Origin: Balanoglossus misakiensis
Lineage: Eukaryota; Hemichordata
Direction of reading: 5' to 3'
Assembly: GCA_040954595.2 (NCBI GenBank)
Contig: CM082588.2
Location: forward strand, 11,780,001 to 11,844,000
DNA length: 64,000 bases
Shown here: positions 13,301-26,058 of the stretch, in pieces
How positions within the stretch are numbered: position 1 is the stretch's first letter
How the letters are laid out: each line of letters begins with the position of its first letter
The notes under the pieces: generated by a model
What the model was told of the DNA's origin: nothing
The model's input: the letters and a program-made list of their open reading frames with translations, nothing else
The model's database searches: none
Made by a program: the position numbers and the translations under genes

Positions 13301-16300
13301 ACATTCTTTATTTTTTTAATTCGGTGACCTGATCATATATAAACAATTGCTTGTATGTTAAAAGTTTTTATGACTTTTAAAAGCAGTGACACTGGCGGCA
13401 TTCAACACGAAAATAACAATTTTAGCCACAATTTGGTCAAAATGGTAAATTTTTGAAAATTACAAAAATACCTGTTTTCTACATTTTCGGAAATCTGATG
13501 GAGTATAGAATGCTCTTCGTATATATATATCGATACAAATTCCACAAAAAAACGGCCAATTTGGCTCACTGCAGACAAAATTGCGTTTTACCAAATTTTC
13601 CTTGAAAATGTCATTTTTAGAAAAAAAAATAAAAAAACCTTTGTTCTTCGAATTTGGTGCCCTGATCATATATGACATGTTGATTATATGTTAAAACTTT
13701 AGACCACTCCAAAAATGCAGAGATATTGACGGAATTCAAGAAAAAATAGCCATTTTGGCCATATTTTGACAAAAATGGTAAATTTTTAAAATATCATAAA
13801 AAATTAACTCTTTTCTTCATTTTCGGAAATATAATGGAGCATGAAGTGTCGTTCTCTTGTAAAAAGTGCTGCAAATTCCAGAAAAGGCGGTATAATTTGA
13901 ATCACCCAAGACAAAATTACCATTTTCGACTTTTTTTCGAAAAATTGTCTTTTTTACAAAATAAATAAGAATAAATTCTTTTCTTAGTTTCAAACGGGTA
14001 GAGATACTTTCCACACGGGTTTTCTAACATTGAATTCCCATTCATCAACTCAGATTTCCTACAGCATAAGTCGGCTAAAACCCTGACACTCTAGAGCAGA
14101 AACAGTTGCACACTGGTAACGTTGAACATGTCGATTTTTCTATGGCCTGGCTCGGCTAAATCTCCGTCACAATATGACAGACACTAGCGTACGTTAGCAA
14201 CGGTGATCAAGTCAGATTTTCTACGGCATGGCTTGGATAAAGCCCCGGCACTCTAGAGCAGAAACACGCGTACAGAGACCACGTTGATCAAGTCTGATCT
14301 CCTACGGCTTGGCTCGACTAAAACCCCGGCACACTATGACAGACACTAGCGTTCGTTAGCAACGTTGATCAAGTCAGATTTCCTACGGCATGGCTTGGCT
14401 AAAGCCCTGGCACTCTAGAGCAGAAACACGCGTACAGAGACCACGTTGATCTACTCACATTTCCTTCGGCCTGGCACGGCTGATGCCCCGGCACTATATA
14501 TAGGACACAGACTGGCGTAAGTTAACAACGGTAATCACGTCGGGTTTCCTACGGCCTGGCTCAGCTGAAGCCCCGGCACTCTAGAGCAGAAACAGGCGTA
14601 CATTGACCACGTTGATCAAGTCAGATTTCCTACGGCGTGACTCGGCTGGTGCACCGGCTCTATATGACACAGACTGGCGTAAGTTATCAACGGTGATTAC
14701 GTCGGATTTCCTACGGTCTGGTTTCGCTGAAGCCCCGGCACTTTAGAGCGGAAACACGCGTACATTGACCACGATGATCAAGTCAGATCTCCTACGGCCT
14801 GGCTCGACTAAAACCCCGGCACACCATGACAGACACTAGCGTACGTTAGCAACGGTGATCAAGTCGGATTTCCTTCGGCCTGGCTCTGCAAAAGACCTGA
14901 CACTCTAGTACAAAGACGTTGGCTAAGTCGGGCAAACCGAAGATGGTAAGTCACAGCGGGTCAACACTCGAAATTTGTTCGGGTAGGACTGCATTATTGC
15001 CTGTCAATTTATAGAGAAAGCCCGAATTTAGCCAGGGCGTTCCAAACACCGACGTTAGTTGGAGGCACGGCCTGCAGTACTGCCGGGTAAGCTGACATCG
15101 GCGTACCGCATATAATGTAAGGGGGGGGGCAAACAGAACGGTTCAATACTACATTTATTAGATATCAGCTAATTTTGGACAATCATCTAAAATCTAAATC
15201 ATTTTTTCATATTTGGATATCTAATGATGTATGAAATTTCAATTATATGTAAAAATGGTGCTGATTATAAAAAATGCACTCTGAATGAGCCGATTTAATA
15301 CAAAATTACGTTTTATTCGTTTTTGCACCTAAAAGGTCATTTTTAGGCAAAACATTCTTTATTTTTTTAATTCGGTGACCTGATCATATATCAAGAATTG
15401 CTTGTATGTTAAAAGTTTTTATGACTTTTAAAAGCAGTGACACTTGCGGCATTCAACACGAAAATAACAATTTTAGCACAATTTGGTCAAAATGGAAAAT
15501 TTTTGAAAATTACAAAAAATACCTGTTTTCTACATTTTCGGAAATCTGATGGAGTATAGAATGCTCTTCGTATGTATATATCGATACAAATTCCAAAAAA
15601 AAAGACAGTCTGATATGGCTCACTGCAGACAAAATTGCGTTTTACCAAATTTTCCTTGAAAATGTCATTTTTAGAAAAAAAAATAAAAAAAACCTTTGTT
15701 CTTCGAATTTGGTGCCCTGATCATATATAACATGTTGATTGTATGTTAAGACTCTCGACAACTCCAAAAATGCAGAGATATTGACGGAATTCAAGACAAA
15801 ATAGCCATTTTGGCCATATTTTGACAAAAATGGTAAATTTTTAAAAAATCATAAAAAATAAACTCTTTTCTTCATTTTCGGAAATATTATGGAGCATGAA
15901 GTGTCGTTCTCTTGTAAAAAGTGCTGCAAATTCCAGAAAAGGTGGAATAATTTGAATCACCCAAGACAAAATTACCATTTTCGACTTTTTTTCGAAAAAT
16001 TGTCTTTTTTACAAAATAAATAAGAATAAATTCTTTTCTTAGTTTCAAACGGGTAGAGATACTTTCCACACGGGTTTTCTAACATTGAATTCCCGTTCAT
16101 CAACTCAGATTTCCTACAGCATAAGTCGGCTAAAACCCTGACACTCTAGAGCAGAAACAGTTGCACACTGGTAACGTTGAACGAGTCGATTTTTCTACGG
16201 CCTGGCTCGGCTAAATCTCCGTCACAATATTACAGACACTAGCGTACGTTAGCAACGGTGATTAAGTCAGATTTTCTACGGCATGGCTTGGATAAAGCCC

Positions 16301-19300
16301 CGACACTCTAGAGCAGAAACACGCGTACAGAGACCACGTTGATCTACTCACATTTCCTTCGGCCTGGCACGGCTGATGCCCCGCACTATATATAGGACAC
16401 AGACTGGCGTAAGTTAACAACGGTAATCACGTCGGGTTTCCTACGGCCTATCTCAGCTGAAGCCCCGGCACTCTAGAGCAGAAACAGGCGTACATTGACC
16501 ACGTTGATCAAGTCAGATTTCCTACGGCGTGACTCGGCTTGTGCACCGGCTCTATATGACACAGACTGGCGTAAGTTATCACCGGTGATTACGTCGGATT
16601 TCCTACGGTCTGGTTTAGCTGAAGCCCCGGCACTTTAGAGCGGAAACACGCGTACATTGACCACGATGATCAAGTCAGATCTCCTACGGCCTGGCTCGAC
16701 TAAAACCCCGGCACACCATGACAGACACTAGCGTTCGTTAGCAACGGCGATCAAGTCGGATTTCCTTCGGCCTGGCTCTGCAAAAGAACTGACACTCTAG
16801 TGCAAAGACGTTGGCTAAGTCGGGCAAACCGAAGAGGGTAAGTCACAGCGGGTCAACACTCGACATTTGTTCGGGTAGGACTGCATTATTGCCTGTCAAT
16901 TTATAGAGAAAGCCCGAATTTAACCAGGGCGTTCCAAACACCGACGTTAGTTGGGGGCACGGCCTGCAGTACTGCCGGGTAAGCTGACATCGGCGTACCG
17001 CATATAATGTAGGGGGGGGGGGTGGGGCAAACAGAACGGTTCAATACTACATTTATTAGATATCAGCTAATTTTGGACAATCATCTAAAATCTAAATCAT
17101 TTTTTCATATTTGGATATCTGATGATGTATGAAATTTCCATTATATGTAAACATGGTGCTGATTATAAAAAATGCACTCTGAATGAGCTGATTTAATACA
17201 AAATTGCGTTTTATTCGTTTTTGCACCAAAAAGGTCATTTTTAGGCAAAACATTCTTTATTTTATTAATTCGGTGACCTGATCATATATAAACAATTGCT
17301 TGTATGTTAAAAGTTTTATGACTTTTAAAAGCAGTGACACTGGCGGCATTCAACACGAAAATAACAATTTTAGCCACAATTTGGTCAAAATGGTAAATTT
17401 TTGAAAATTACAAAAAATACCTGTTTTCTACATTTTCGGAAATCTGATGGAGTATAGAATGCTCTTCGTATGTATATATCGATACAAATTCCACAAAAGA
17501 CCGTCTAATTTGGCTCACTGCAGACAAAATTGCGTTTTACCAAATTTTCCTTGAAAATGTCATTTTTAGAAAAAAAAATAAAAACACCTTTGTCCTTCGA
17601 ATTTGGTGCCTTGATCATATATGACATGTTGATTGTATGTTAAAACTTTCGACCACTCCAAAAATGCAGAGATATTGACGGAATTCAAGAAAAAATAGCC
17701 ATTTTGGCCATATTTTGACAAAAATGGTAAATTTTTAAAAAATCATAAAAAATTAACTCTTTTCTTCATTTTCGGAAATATTATGGAGCATGAAGTGTCG
17801 GTCTCTTGCAAAAAGTGCTGCAAATTCCAGAAAAGGCGGTATAATTTGAATCACCCAAGACAAAATTACCATTTTCGACTTTTTTCGAAAAATTGTCTTT
17901 TTTACAAAATAAATAAGAATAAATTCTTTTCTAAGTTTCAAACGGATAGAGATACTTTCCACACGGGTTTTCTAACATTGAATTCCCGTTCATCAACTCA
18001 GATTTCCTACAGCATAAGTCGGCTAAAACCCTGACACTCTAGAGCAGAAACAGTTGCACACTGGTAACGTTGAACAAGTCGATTTTTCTACGGCCTGGCT
18101 CGGCTAAATCTCCGTCACAATATGACAGACACTAGCGTACGTTAGCAACGGTGATCAAGTCAGATTTTCTACGGCATAGCTTGGCTAAAGCCCTGGCACT
18201 CAAGAGCAGAAACACGCGTACAGAGACCACGTTGATCTACTCACATTTCCTTCGGCCTGGCACGGCTGATGCCCCGGCACTCTAGAGCAGAAACAGGCGT
18301 ACATTGACCACGTTGATCAAGTCAGATTTCCTACGGCGTGACTCGGCTGGTGCACCGGCTCTATATGACACAGACTGGCGTAAGTTATCAACGGTGATTA
18401 CGTCGGATTTCCTACGGCCTGGTTTAGCTGAAGCACCGGCACTTTAGAGCGGAAACACGCGTACATTGACCACGATGATCAAGTCAGATCTCCTACGGCC
18501 TGGCTCAACTAAAACCCCGGCACACCATGACAGACACTAGCGTTCGTTAGCAACGGTGATCAAGTCGGATTTCCTTCGGCCTGGCTCTGCAAAAGACCCG
18601 ACACTCTAGTACAAAGACGTTGGCTAAGTCGGGCAAACCGAAGAGGGAAAGTCACAGCGGGTCAACACTCGACATTTGTTCGGGTAGGACTGCATTATTG
18701 CCTGTCAATTTATAGAGAAAGCTCGAATTTAACCAGGGCGTTTCAAACACCGACGTTAGTTGGGGGCACGGCCTGCAGTACTGCCGGGTAAGCTGACATC
18801 GGCGTACCGCATGTAATGTAGGGGGGGGGGGAAACAGAACGGTTCAATACTACATTTATCAGATATCAGCTAATTTTGGACAATCATCTTAAATATATCT
18901 AATTCATTTTTTCATATTTGGATATCTGATGATGTATGAAATTTCCATTATATGTAAAAATGGTGCTGATTATAAAAAATGCACTCTGAATGAGCTGATT
19001 TAATACAAATTTGCGTTTTATTCGTTTTTGCACCAAAAAGGTCATTTTTAGGGAAAACATTCTTTATTTTTTTAATTCGGTGACCTGATCATATATAAAC
19101 AATTGCTTGTATGTTAAAAGTTTTTATGACTTTAAAAAGCAGTGACACTGGCGGCATTCAACACGAAAATAACAATTTTAGCCACAATTTGGTCAAAATG
19201 GTAAATTTTTGAAAATTACAAAAAATACCTGTTTTCTACATTTTCGGAAATCTGATGGAGTATAGAATGCTCTTCGTATATATATATCGATACAAATTCC

Positions 19301-22300
19301 ACAAAAAAAAACGGCCAATTTGGCTCACTGCAGACAAAATTGCGTTTTAGCAAATTTTCCTTGAAAATGTCATTTTTAGAAAAAAAAATAAAAAAACCTT
19401 TGTTCTTCGAATTTGGTGCCCTGATCATATATGACATGTTGATTGTATGTTAAAACTCTCGACCACTCCAAAAATGCAGAGATATTGACGGAATTCAAGA
19501 AAAATAGCCATTTTGGCCATATTTTGACAAAAATGGTAAATTTTTAAAAAATCATAAAAAATTAACTCTTTTCTTCATTTTCGGAAATATTATGGAGCAT
19601 GAAGTGTCGTTCTCTTGTAAAAAGTGCTGCAAATTCCAGAAAAGGCGGTATAATTTGAATCACCCAAGACAAAATTACCATTATCGACTTTTTTTCGAAA
19701 AATTGTCTTTTTTACAAAATAAATAAGAATAAATTCTTTTCTTAGTTTCAAACGGGTAGAGATACTTTCCACACGGGTTTTCTAACATTGAATTCCCGTG
19801 CATCAACTCAGATTTCCTACAGCATAAGTCGGCTAAAACCCTGACACTCTAGAGCAGAAACAGTTGCACACTGGTAACGTTGAACAAGTCGATTTTTCTA
19901 CGGCCTGGCTCGGCTAAATCTCCGTCACAATATGACAGACACTAGCGCACGTTAGCAACGGTGATCAAGTCAGATTTTCTACGGCATGGCTTGGATAAAG
20001 CCCCGGCACTCTAGATCAGAAACACGCGTACAGAGACCACGTTGATCAAGTCTGAACTCCTACGGCTTGGCTCGACTAAAACCCCGGCACACTATGACAG
20101 ACACTAGCGTTCGTTAGCAACGTTGATCAAGTCACATTTCCTACGGCATGGCTTGGCTAAAGCCCTGGCACTCTAGAGCAGAAACACGCGTACAGAGACC
20201 ACGTTGATCTACTCACATTTCCTTCGGCCTGGCACGGCTGATGCCCCGGCACTCTAGAGCAGAAACAGGCGTACATTGACCACGTTGATCAAGTCAGATT
20301 TCCTACGGCGTGACTCGGCTGGTGCACCGGCTCTATATGACACAGACTGGCGTAAGTTATCAACGGTGATTACGTCGGATTTCCTACGGCCTGGTTTAGC
20401 TGAAGCACCGGCACTTTAGAGCGGAAACACGCGTACATTGACCACGATGATCAAGTCAGATCTCCTACGGCCTGGCTCAACTAAAACCCCGGCACACCAT
20501 GACAGACACTAGCGTTCGTTAGCAACGGTGATCAAGTCGGATTTCCTTCGGCCTGGCTCTGCAAAAGACCCGACACTCTAGTACAAAGACGTTGGCTAAG
20601 TCGGGCAAACCGAAGAGGGAAAGTCACAGCGGGTCAACACTCGACATTTGTTCGGGTAGGACTGCATTATTGCCTGTCAATTTATAGAGAAAGCTCGAAT
20701 TTAACCAGGGCGTTTCAAACACCGACGTTAGTTGGGGGCACGGCCTTCAGTACTGCCGGGTAAGCTGACATCGGCGTACCGCATGTAATGTAGGGGGGGG
20801 GGGGGGAAACAGAACGGTTCAATACTACATTTATCAGATATCAGCTAATTTTGGACAATCATCTTAAATATATCTAATTCATTTTTTCATATTTGGATAT
20901 CTGATGATGTATGAAATTTCCATTATATGTAAAAATGGTGCTGATTATAAAAAATGCACTCTGAATGAGCTGATTTAATACAAAATTGCGTTTTATTCGT
21001 TTTTGCACCAAAAAGGTCATTTTTAGGGAAAACATTCTTTATTTTTTTAATTCGGTGACCTGATCATATATAAACAATTGCTTGTATGTTAAAAGTTTTT
21101 ATGACTTTAAAAAGCAGTGACACTGGCGGCATTCAACACGAAAATAACAATTTTAGCCACAATTTGGTCAAAATGGTAAATTTTTGAAAATTACAAAAAA
21201 TACCTGTTTTCTACATTTTCGGAAATCTGATGGAGTATAGAATGCTCTTCGTATATATATATCGATACAAATTCCACAAAAAAAACGGCCAATTTGGCTC
21301 ACTGCAGACAAAATTGCGTTTTAGCAAATTTTCCTTGAAAATGTCATTTTTAGAAAAAAAAATAAAAAAACCTTTGTTCTTCGAATTTGGTGCCCTGATC
21401 ATATATGACATGTTGATTGTATGTTAAAACTCTCGACCACTCCAAAAATGCAGAGATATTGACGGAATTCAAGAAAAATAGCCATTTTGGCCATATTTTG
21501 ACAAAAATGGTAAATTTTTAAAAAATCATAAAAAATTAACTCTTTTCTTCATTTTCGGAAATATTATGGAGCATGAAGTGTCGTTCTCTTGTAAAAAGTG
21601 CTGCAAATTCCAGAAAAGGCGGTATAATTTGAATCACCCAAGACAAAATTACCATTATCGACTTTTTTTCGAAAAATTGTCTTTTTTACAAAATAAATAA
21701 GAATAAATTCTTTTCTTAGTTTCAAACGGGTAGAGATACTTTCCACACGGGTTTTCTAACATTGAATTCCCGTGCATCAACTCAGATTTCCTACAGCATA
21801 AGTCGGCTAAAACCCTGACACTCTAGAGCAGAAACAGTTGCACACTGGTAACGTTGAACAAGTCGATTTTTCTACGGCCTGGCTCGGCTAAATCTCCGTC
21901 ACAATATGACAGACACTAGCGTACGTTAGCAACGGTGATCAAGTCAGATTTTCTACGGCATGGCTTGGATAAAGCCCCGGCACTCTAGAGCAGAAACACG
22001 CGTACAGAGACCACGTTGATCAAGTCTGAACTCCTACGGCTTGGCTCGACTAAAACCCCGGCACACTATGACAGACACTAGCGTTCGTTAGCAACGTTGA
22101 TCAAGTCAGATTTCCTACGGCATGGCTTGGCTAAAGCCCTGGCACTCTAGAGCAGAAACACGCGTACAGAGACCACGTTGATCTACTCACATTTCCTTCG
22201 GCCTGGCACGGCTCATGCCCCGGCACTATATATAGGACACAGACTGGCGTAAGTTAACAACGGTAATCACGTCGGGTTTACTACGGCCTGGCTCAGCTGA

Positions 22301-22401
22301 AGCCCCGGCATTCTAGAGCAGAAACAGGCGTACATTGACCACGTTGATCAAGTCAGATTTCCTACGGCGTGACTCGGCTGGTGCACCGGCTCTATATGAC
22401 A

Positions 22402-22414
22402 CAGACTGGCGTAA
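22402..22414. repeat. Target-site duplication, copy next to LINE 3' end
   Basis: CAGACTGGCGTAA, identical to 27,441-27,453. The bases just outside the two copies differ (A at 22,401; C at 27,440), so the duplication is exactly 13 bp. In uninterrupted units this motif occurs once, followed by GTTATCAAC, which shows the empty site. Confidence 0.93.
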
Positions 22415-22502
22415 TTTTTTTTCTTTTCTTTTTTTTTATCTTTTATTAAAAAAACTTTCAGTGTTACATTAACATATCAAAAAAAAGAAACCAACCGAAA
22501 AC

Positions 22503-23903
22503 TCACATCATAGATATAATAGCTTCAAAAATTCTTGCACTTTCTGAATTATTGCATATTTCCTTGTATACCTTGTATCTCAATATGAATTCGTATTTTA
22601 CTAGCACCATTAAAGGTGCTCTGGTTTCACTTAGCCAGTATTTATGTATACTCCATTTGCAAACTAAAATCAATAAATTTACAATATTTTCTTCAGATTT
22701 CGAAAGCATAACACTTCTAATGCAATTGAAAATTATATGAGCGCTTTGTAAAACAAAATCTTTACAAAAAAGTTGCCGAATTATGCGCTCGATTTTTGCC
22801 CAAAGTGATGTGGCTATAGTACAACGCACGTACTTGTGCTCAAGAGACTCTGGTATCTTACTAAGTTCACAATCCACACTGCTGCTCTTATTCCAATAAA
22901 ACAAATACTTATTACATGGCAACAACCTGTGTAAAAGTTTCCATTGAAATTCCCGCAACTTTGTTTCCTTAGTTATTGCGTGTATGTTCTTCCAGACCGT
23001 TTCACTTTCTTTTGTAGTCTGGTTTGGTACCTCCAGCAATGTGTACCATTTGTTAAGTTTATCCACTTTTGGACTCCTTTGTGGAATGTTCGCATAAATG
23101 GCTTTACACGTAACGTTATTGATGGAAATCCAGTGTTTTCCATCCCAAATACCGTATTTACAATTTTTCAAGGATTTGTAGAAAAAGTTAAACTTGCTAC
23201 ACCATTTCAAAATTACATTTCTGTTTCCTTTGATGTTTTCACTTGCACTGTACCACGCATTTAAAACCTTGACGTAAAATTCAGGGATCGCAGACTCTAA
23301 AGCCTTTGGTAGTGATTCCCAGAAAATGTTGTGCTGAATAAGATTACATGACTGAAGGTCATCCATTTGTAAATAATGCCATGGTATAGCAGACCAAGTG
23401 TTGCCTTTACACAAGACCAGTCTCTTGACCCATACTGCATAAAGAGAATCAATTTGCTTGTCTAAGTTGACACATCTGATGCCACCTTTGTCATAATCAC
23501 TCTGAAGTATTACATTGCTTATATTTCGTTTTCTTCTTATAAAACCATCAATTAGCTTTCGAACAACACACTTAATGCCTTCAGGTATTCCAATCACTGA
23601 TGTCAAAAACAAAATCTGTGAAATTGCAAAAACCTTCGTAATCATCACTCTCCCATAAAACGTAAGCCTTCTCCTTTCCCACATTTGTAGCACCTTTTTC
23701 AGTTTATCAATCTTAGGCTCCCAGTTAAGTTTGTTACATTTCTCAGTGTCATAGCCAAAATACACACCAAGCGTTTTGATGGGCTCATTTGTCCATTCAA
23801 CATTTCCCATTTTCTTTTCACTATTTCTGTTTTTTCCAACCCACATTGCCTTCGTTTTCTTGTTGCTCATTTTTAAACCACCACACTGATGAAAATCATC
23901 CAT
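22503..23903 (-). pseudogene. LINE ORF2, part 3: thumb and C-terminal zinc-finger (zf-RVT-like) region
   Basis: 466 codons to the natural end of ORF2. It begins with the continuation of the RT domain (GLKMSNKKT, typical of the region after FADD), then GVYFGYD. The segment IRCVNLDKQ and the Trp-rich stretch are usual for L1/Tx1 ORF2 C-termini. Near residues 320-375 a C...C...H...C arrangement (HRLLPCNKY, then C, H and C residues up to RCTIATSLW) resembles the zinc-binding zf-RVT region. The stop is followed by about 60 bp of 3' leader and the A-rich tail. Confidence 0.85.
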
Positions 23904-24961
23904 AACTTTAAAACATTTTCTAATGACCGACCATCCCTTGTAAAAATAGTGGTGTCGTCGGCAAATAATGAAATCTTCGCTGTATTATTACCATATAAGG
24001 GGATCCCGTTGATCTCCCCGTGTTGTCTTATTTTACATGCAAGTACTTCGATCACAAGTAAAAACAATAAAGCCGAGAGGGAACATCCCTGTCGAACACC
24101 TCTATGTAATGAAAAGTATCCAGAGCACCATCCCTTATAAACAATACAACTAGAAATATTACTATATAAAACTTCAATCCAGCGTATAAAGCCTGGACCA
24201 AAATTCATCTTTTTAAGCACGCTATACAAAAATTGCCAATTTACACTGTCAAACGCTTTCTCATAATCTACAAAAAGGATCGCTCCTTCCAAACGCCGCT
24301 TTTTAGTGTAGTCTAGAACATCGGAGATCAGGCGAATGTTTTCTCCAATAAAACGGCCTTTCATATAGCCTGTCTGATCTCTATGGATAATTGTAGGTAA
24401 AACACATTTGAGTCTGTTTGATAATCCCTTAGTGGCAATTTTGTAGTCAATGTTTAAAAGCGACACAGGCCTCCAATTATTCAAGTCATTTTCATCTCCC
24501 TTTTTATACAACAATGTAATAATACCTCTTTTTTGTGTAGCAGAAAGTTCCCCTGACGACCAGGCTTCATTGAGAGATGAAGTGACAAATGTTTTTATTT
24601 CTGACCAAAAGAAAAGAAAAAATTCGACCGAAAGTCCATCACATCCCGGAGACTTGTTAGCTGCCATGGTCTTCAAAGCGAGCAAACATTCCCTTTCCGT
24701 TAAATTACCTTCGCACTGTTCACTTTGTAGAGCTGTTAGTCCTGGTAAACTGCTATTTTCCAAAAAATCGTCAATCGACTGATGGCAACATTTTCGCTGA
24801 TAGATCGTCTCGTAGAATTCTCTTTGTTCCCGCAGAATCTCGTCCGTTTTTGTCACACACTTTCCACTTCTGGTCACCAGCTCCTTAATTTCCTTTTTTC
24901 CTGCATTTCGCTTTTCTAATGATAAAAATACTTGGTATTCCTTTCTCCCTTTTCCACCCAC
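23873..24961 (-). pseudogene. LINE ORF2, part 2: reverse transcriptase domain
   Basis: 362 codons in the next frame; the apparent start is only where this frame opens. Reverse transcriptase motifs in order: NWRPVSLLN, FVDYEKAFDSVNW (first catalytic Asp), GVRQGCSLS and LFADD (the catalytic Asp pair, near residues 333-336). The GVRQGC and FADD forms are typical of the L1/Tx1 group. The frame ends at a stop after ISVVV. The thumb and C-terminal part continue in a third frame from about 23,910, so a second one-base indel lies near 23,905-23,912. Catalytic residues are all present. Confidence 0.9.
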
Positions 24962-26058
24962 GCTGCACGCGATCTTATCTGCGCACCTTCAGCGAGTATG
25001 TTGTAAATATTCTCAAGGCGTTGTTTGGTTTCACTGTATTTCCGTATATTTTCATCTGATGGATTCACCAGCATATTTCTTTCATCCGCTTTTAGCTGTT
25101 GCTCAAGCTTCGGTATTTCCTTATTGTGATCTTTTGTTCCATACCTTGTAAATTCCAATGCATATTCTTTAATTTCTTTCTTCATGATGTCCCATTTCAT
25201 CCGATTATTTTCGAATGTCTTCTCACCACACTCTCTGATTACAGATTTGACTCCGTTGACAAAGCCTTCATTTTTTAAAAGCCTATTGTTCAGTTTCCAT
25301 GTACCAGGCCCTCTACAATCTGAAGCGGTCTGCAATTCCACGTAAACAGCCATATGATCTGTGTGTACAGCAGGACGAATATCCGATTTTTTGACATTCT
25401 TGACGAGGTGCTTTGAGATTAAAACATAATCTAATCGGCTATGAGTCGGTGATGGGGCCAATCTTCGCCAAGTAAACTGCCGTTGCCCAGGGTGGAAATT
25501 CCTCCAAACATCAATAAGTTGAAACTGATTACAAAAACTACGTAAGACTCTTCTTGATCCATCATGTGATTGCCGTGATTTCACACTTGACGCTCTGTCC
25601 AAAGTGTCGTTGAGTGCACAATTGAAGTCGCCTGCTATAAAAAGATGTTCGTAATAGCAGTGCGTGTCAACCAGGCCAGCTAGATCTTTCAAGAATTCCG
25701 TTCTTTGTTTCACGAGATTCGGGGCATAAACACTACAAATTGAAAGCTTAACACCTACAAGGCTACCGTTTATTATGCAAATTCTTCCGAAGTCGTCATT
25801 CCACACGGAATCAATGGTGAGGTCACATCTGCGCTCAATCAATATTGCCGTTCCTCTGCTATAATTGTCACCTTTCGAGAAGAATACTTTCCCTCCCCAT
25901 TCTTTCTCCCAAGTGTCAATGTCTGTTCCATTTCCATGCAACTCTTGTAAAATCGCGATACTCGTTTTTTGGAGTTTTAGCCAGCGATATATACAGTTCC
26001 TTTTCGTTTTGTCTTTGAAACCCCTGACATACAGGGTAACTAACTTCAGCGCTGCCAT
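24916..26058 (-). pseudogene. LINE ORF2, part 1: APE-type endonuclease domain
   Basis: 380 codons from the ATG that overlaps the ORF1 stop. The protein would nick target DNA to prime reverse transcription. Endonuclease motifs seen in order: QEL (the conserved Glu, near residue 40), AGDFN (Asp and Asn), RLDYVLIS (Asp) and HTDH (Asp-His). The first motif, normally L-N-V-R/N-G, reads LYVRG here, so the catalytic Asn is replaced by Tyr. The frame runs into a stop after KYFYH. Homologous sequence continues at once in another frame, which indicates a one-base indel near 24,920 in a T-rich stretch. Identity is firm; whether the indel is biological or a sequencing error cannot be told. Confidence 0.88.

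Larger units (their letters stand above)
1..22414. repeat. Satellite array 1, left part (about 2.05-kb units)
   Basis: Head-to-tail array. Taking the CGG of the motif TTTTCGGAAATATTATGG as the mark, units start at 10, 2056, 4099, 5981, 8024, 9903, 11935, 13824, 15879, 17773, 19582 and 21556. The spacings are 2046, 2043, 1882, 2043, 1879, 2032, 1889, 2055, 1894, 1809 and 1974. Each unit holds about 10-11 tandem 81-bp subrepeats (for example phases at 313, 394, 475, 556 and 637), a roughly 200-bp G+C-richer single-copy part ending in a poly-G run, and about 1 kb of AT-rich sequence made of three diverged ~335-bp subrepeats. Short open frames recur at the same place in each unit and are by-products of the repeat. 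No rRNA or coding domain was recognised. Confidence 0.95.

Noticed and set aside
18-22000. Recurring 60-73-codon minus-strand frames in satellite 1
   Set aside because: They sit at the same place in every unit, are AT-rich in composition, have no domain and vary with frameshifts between units.
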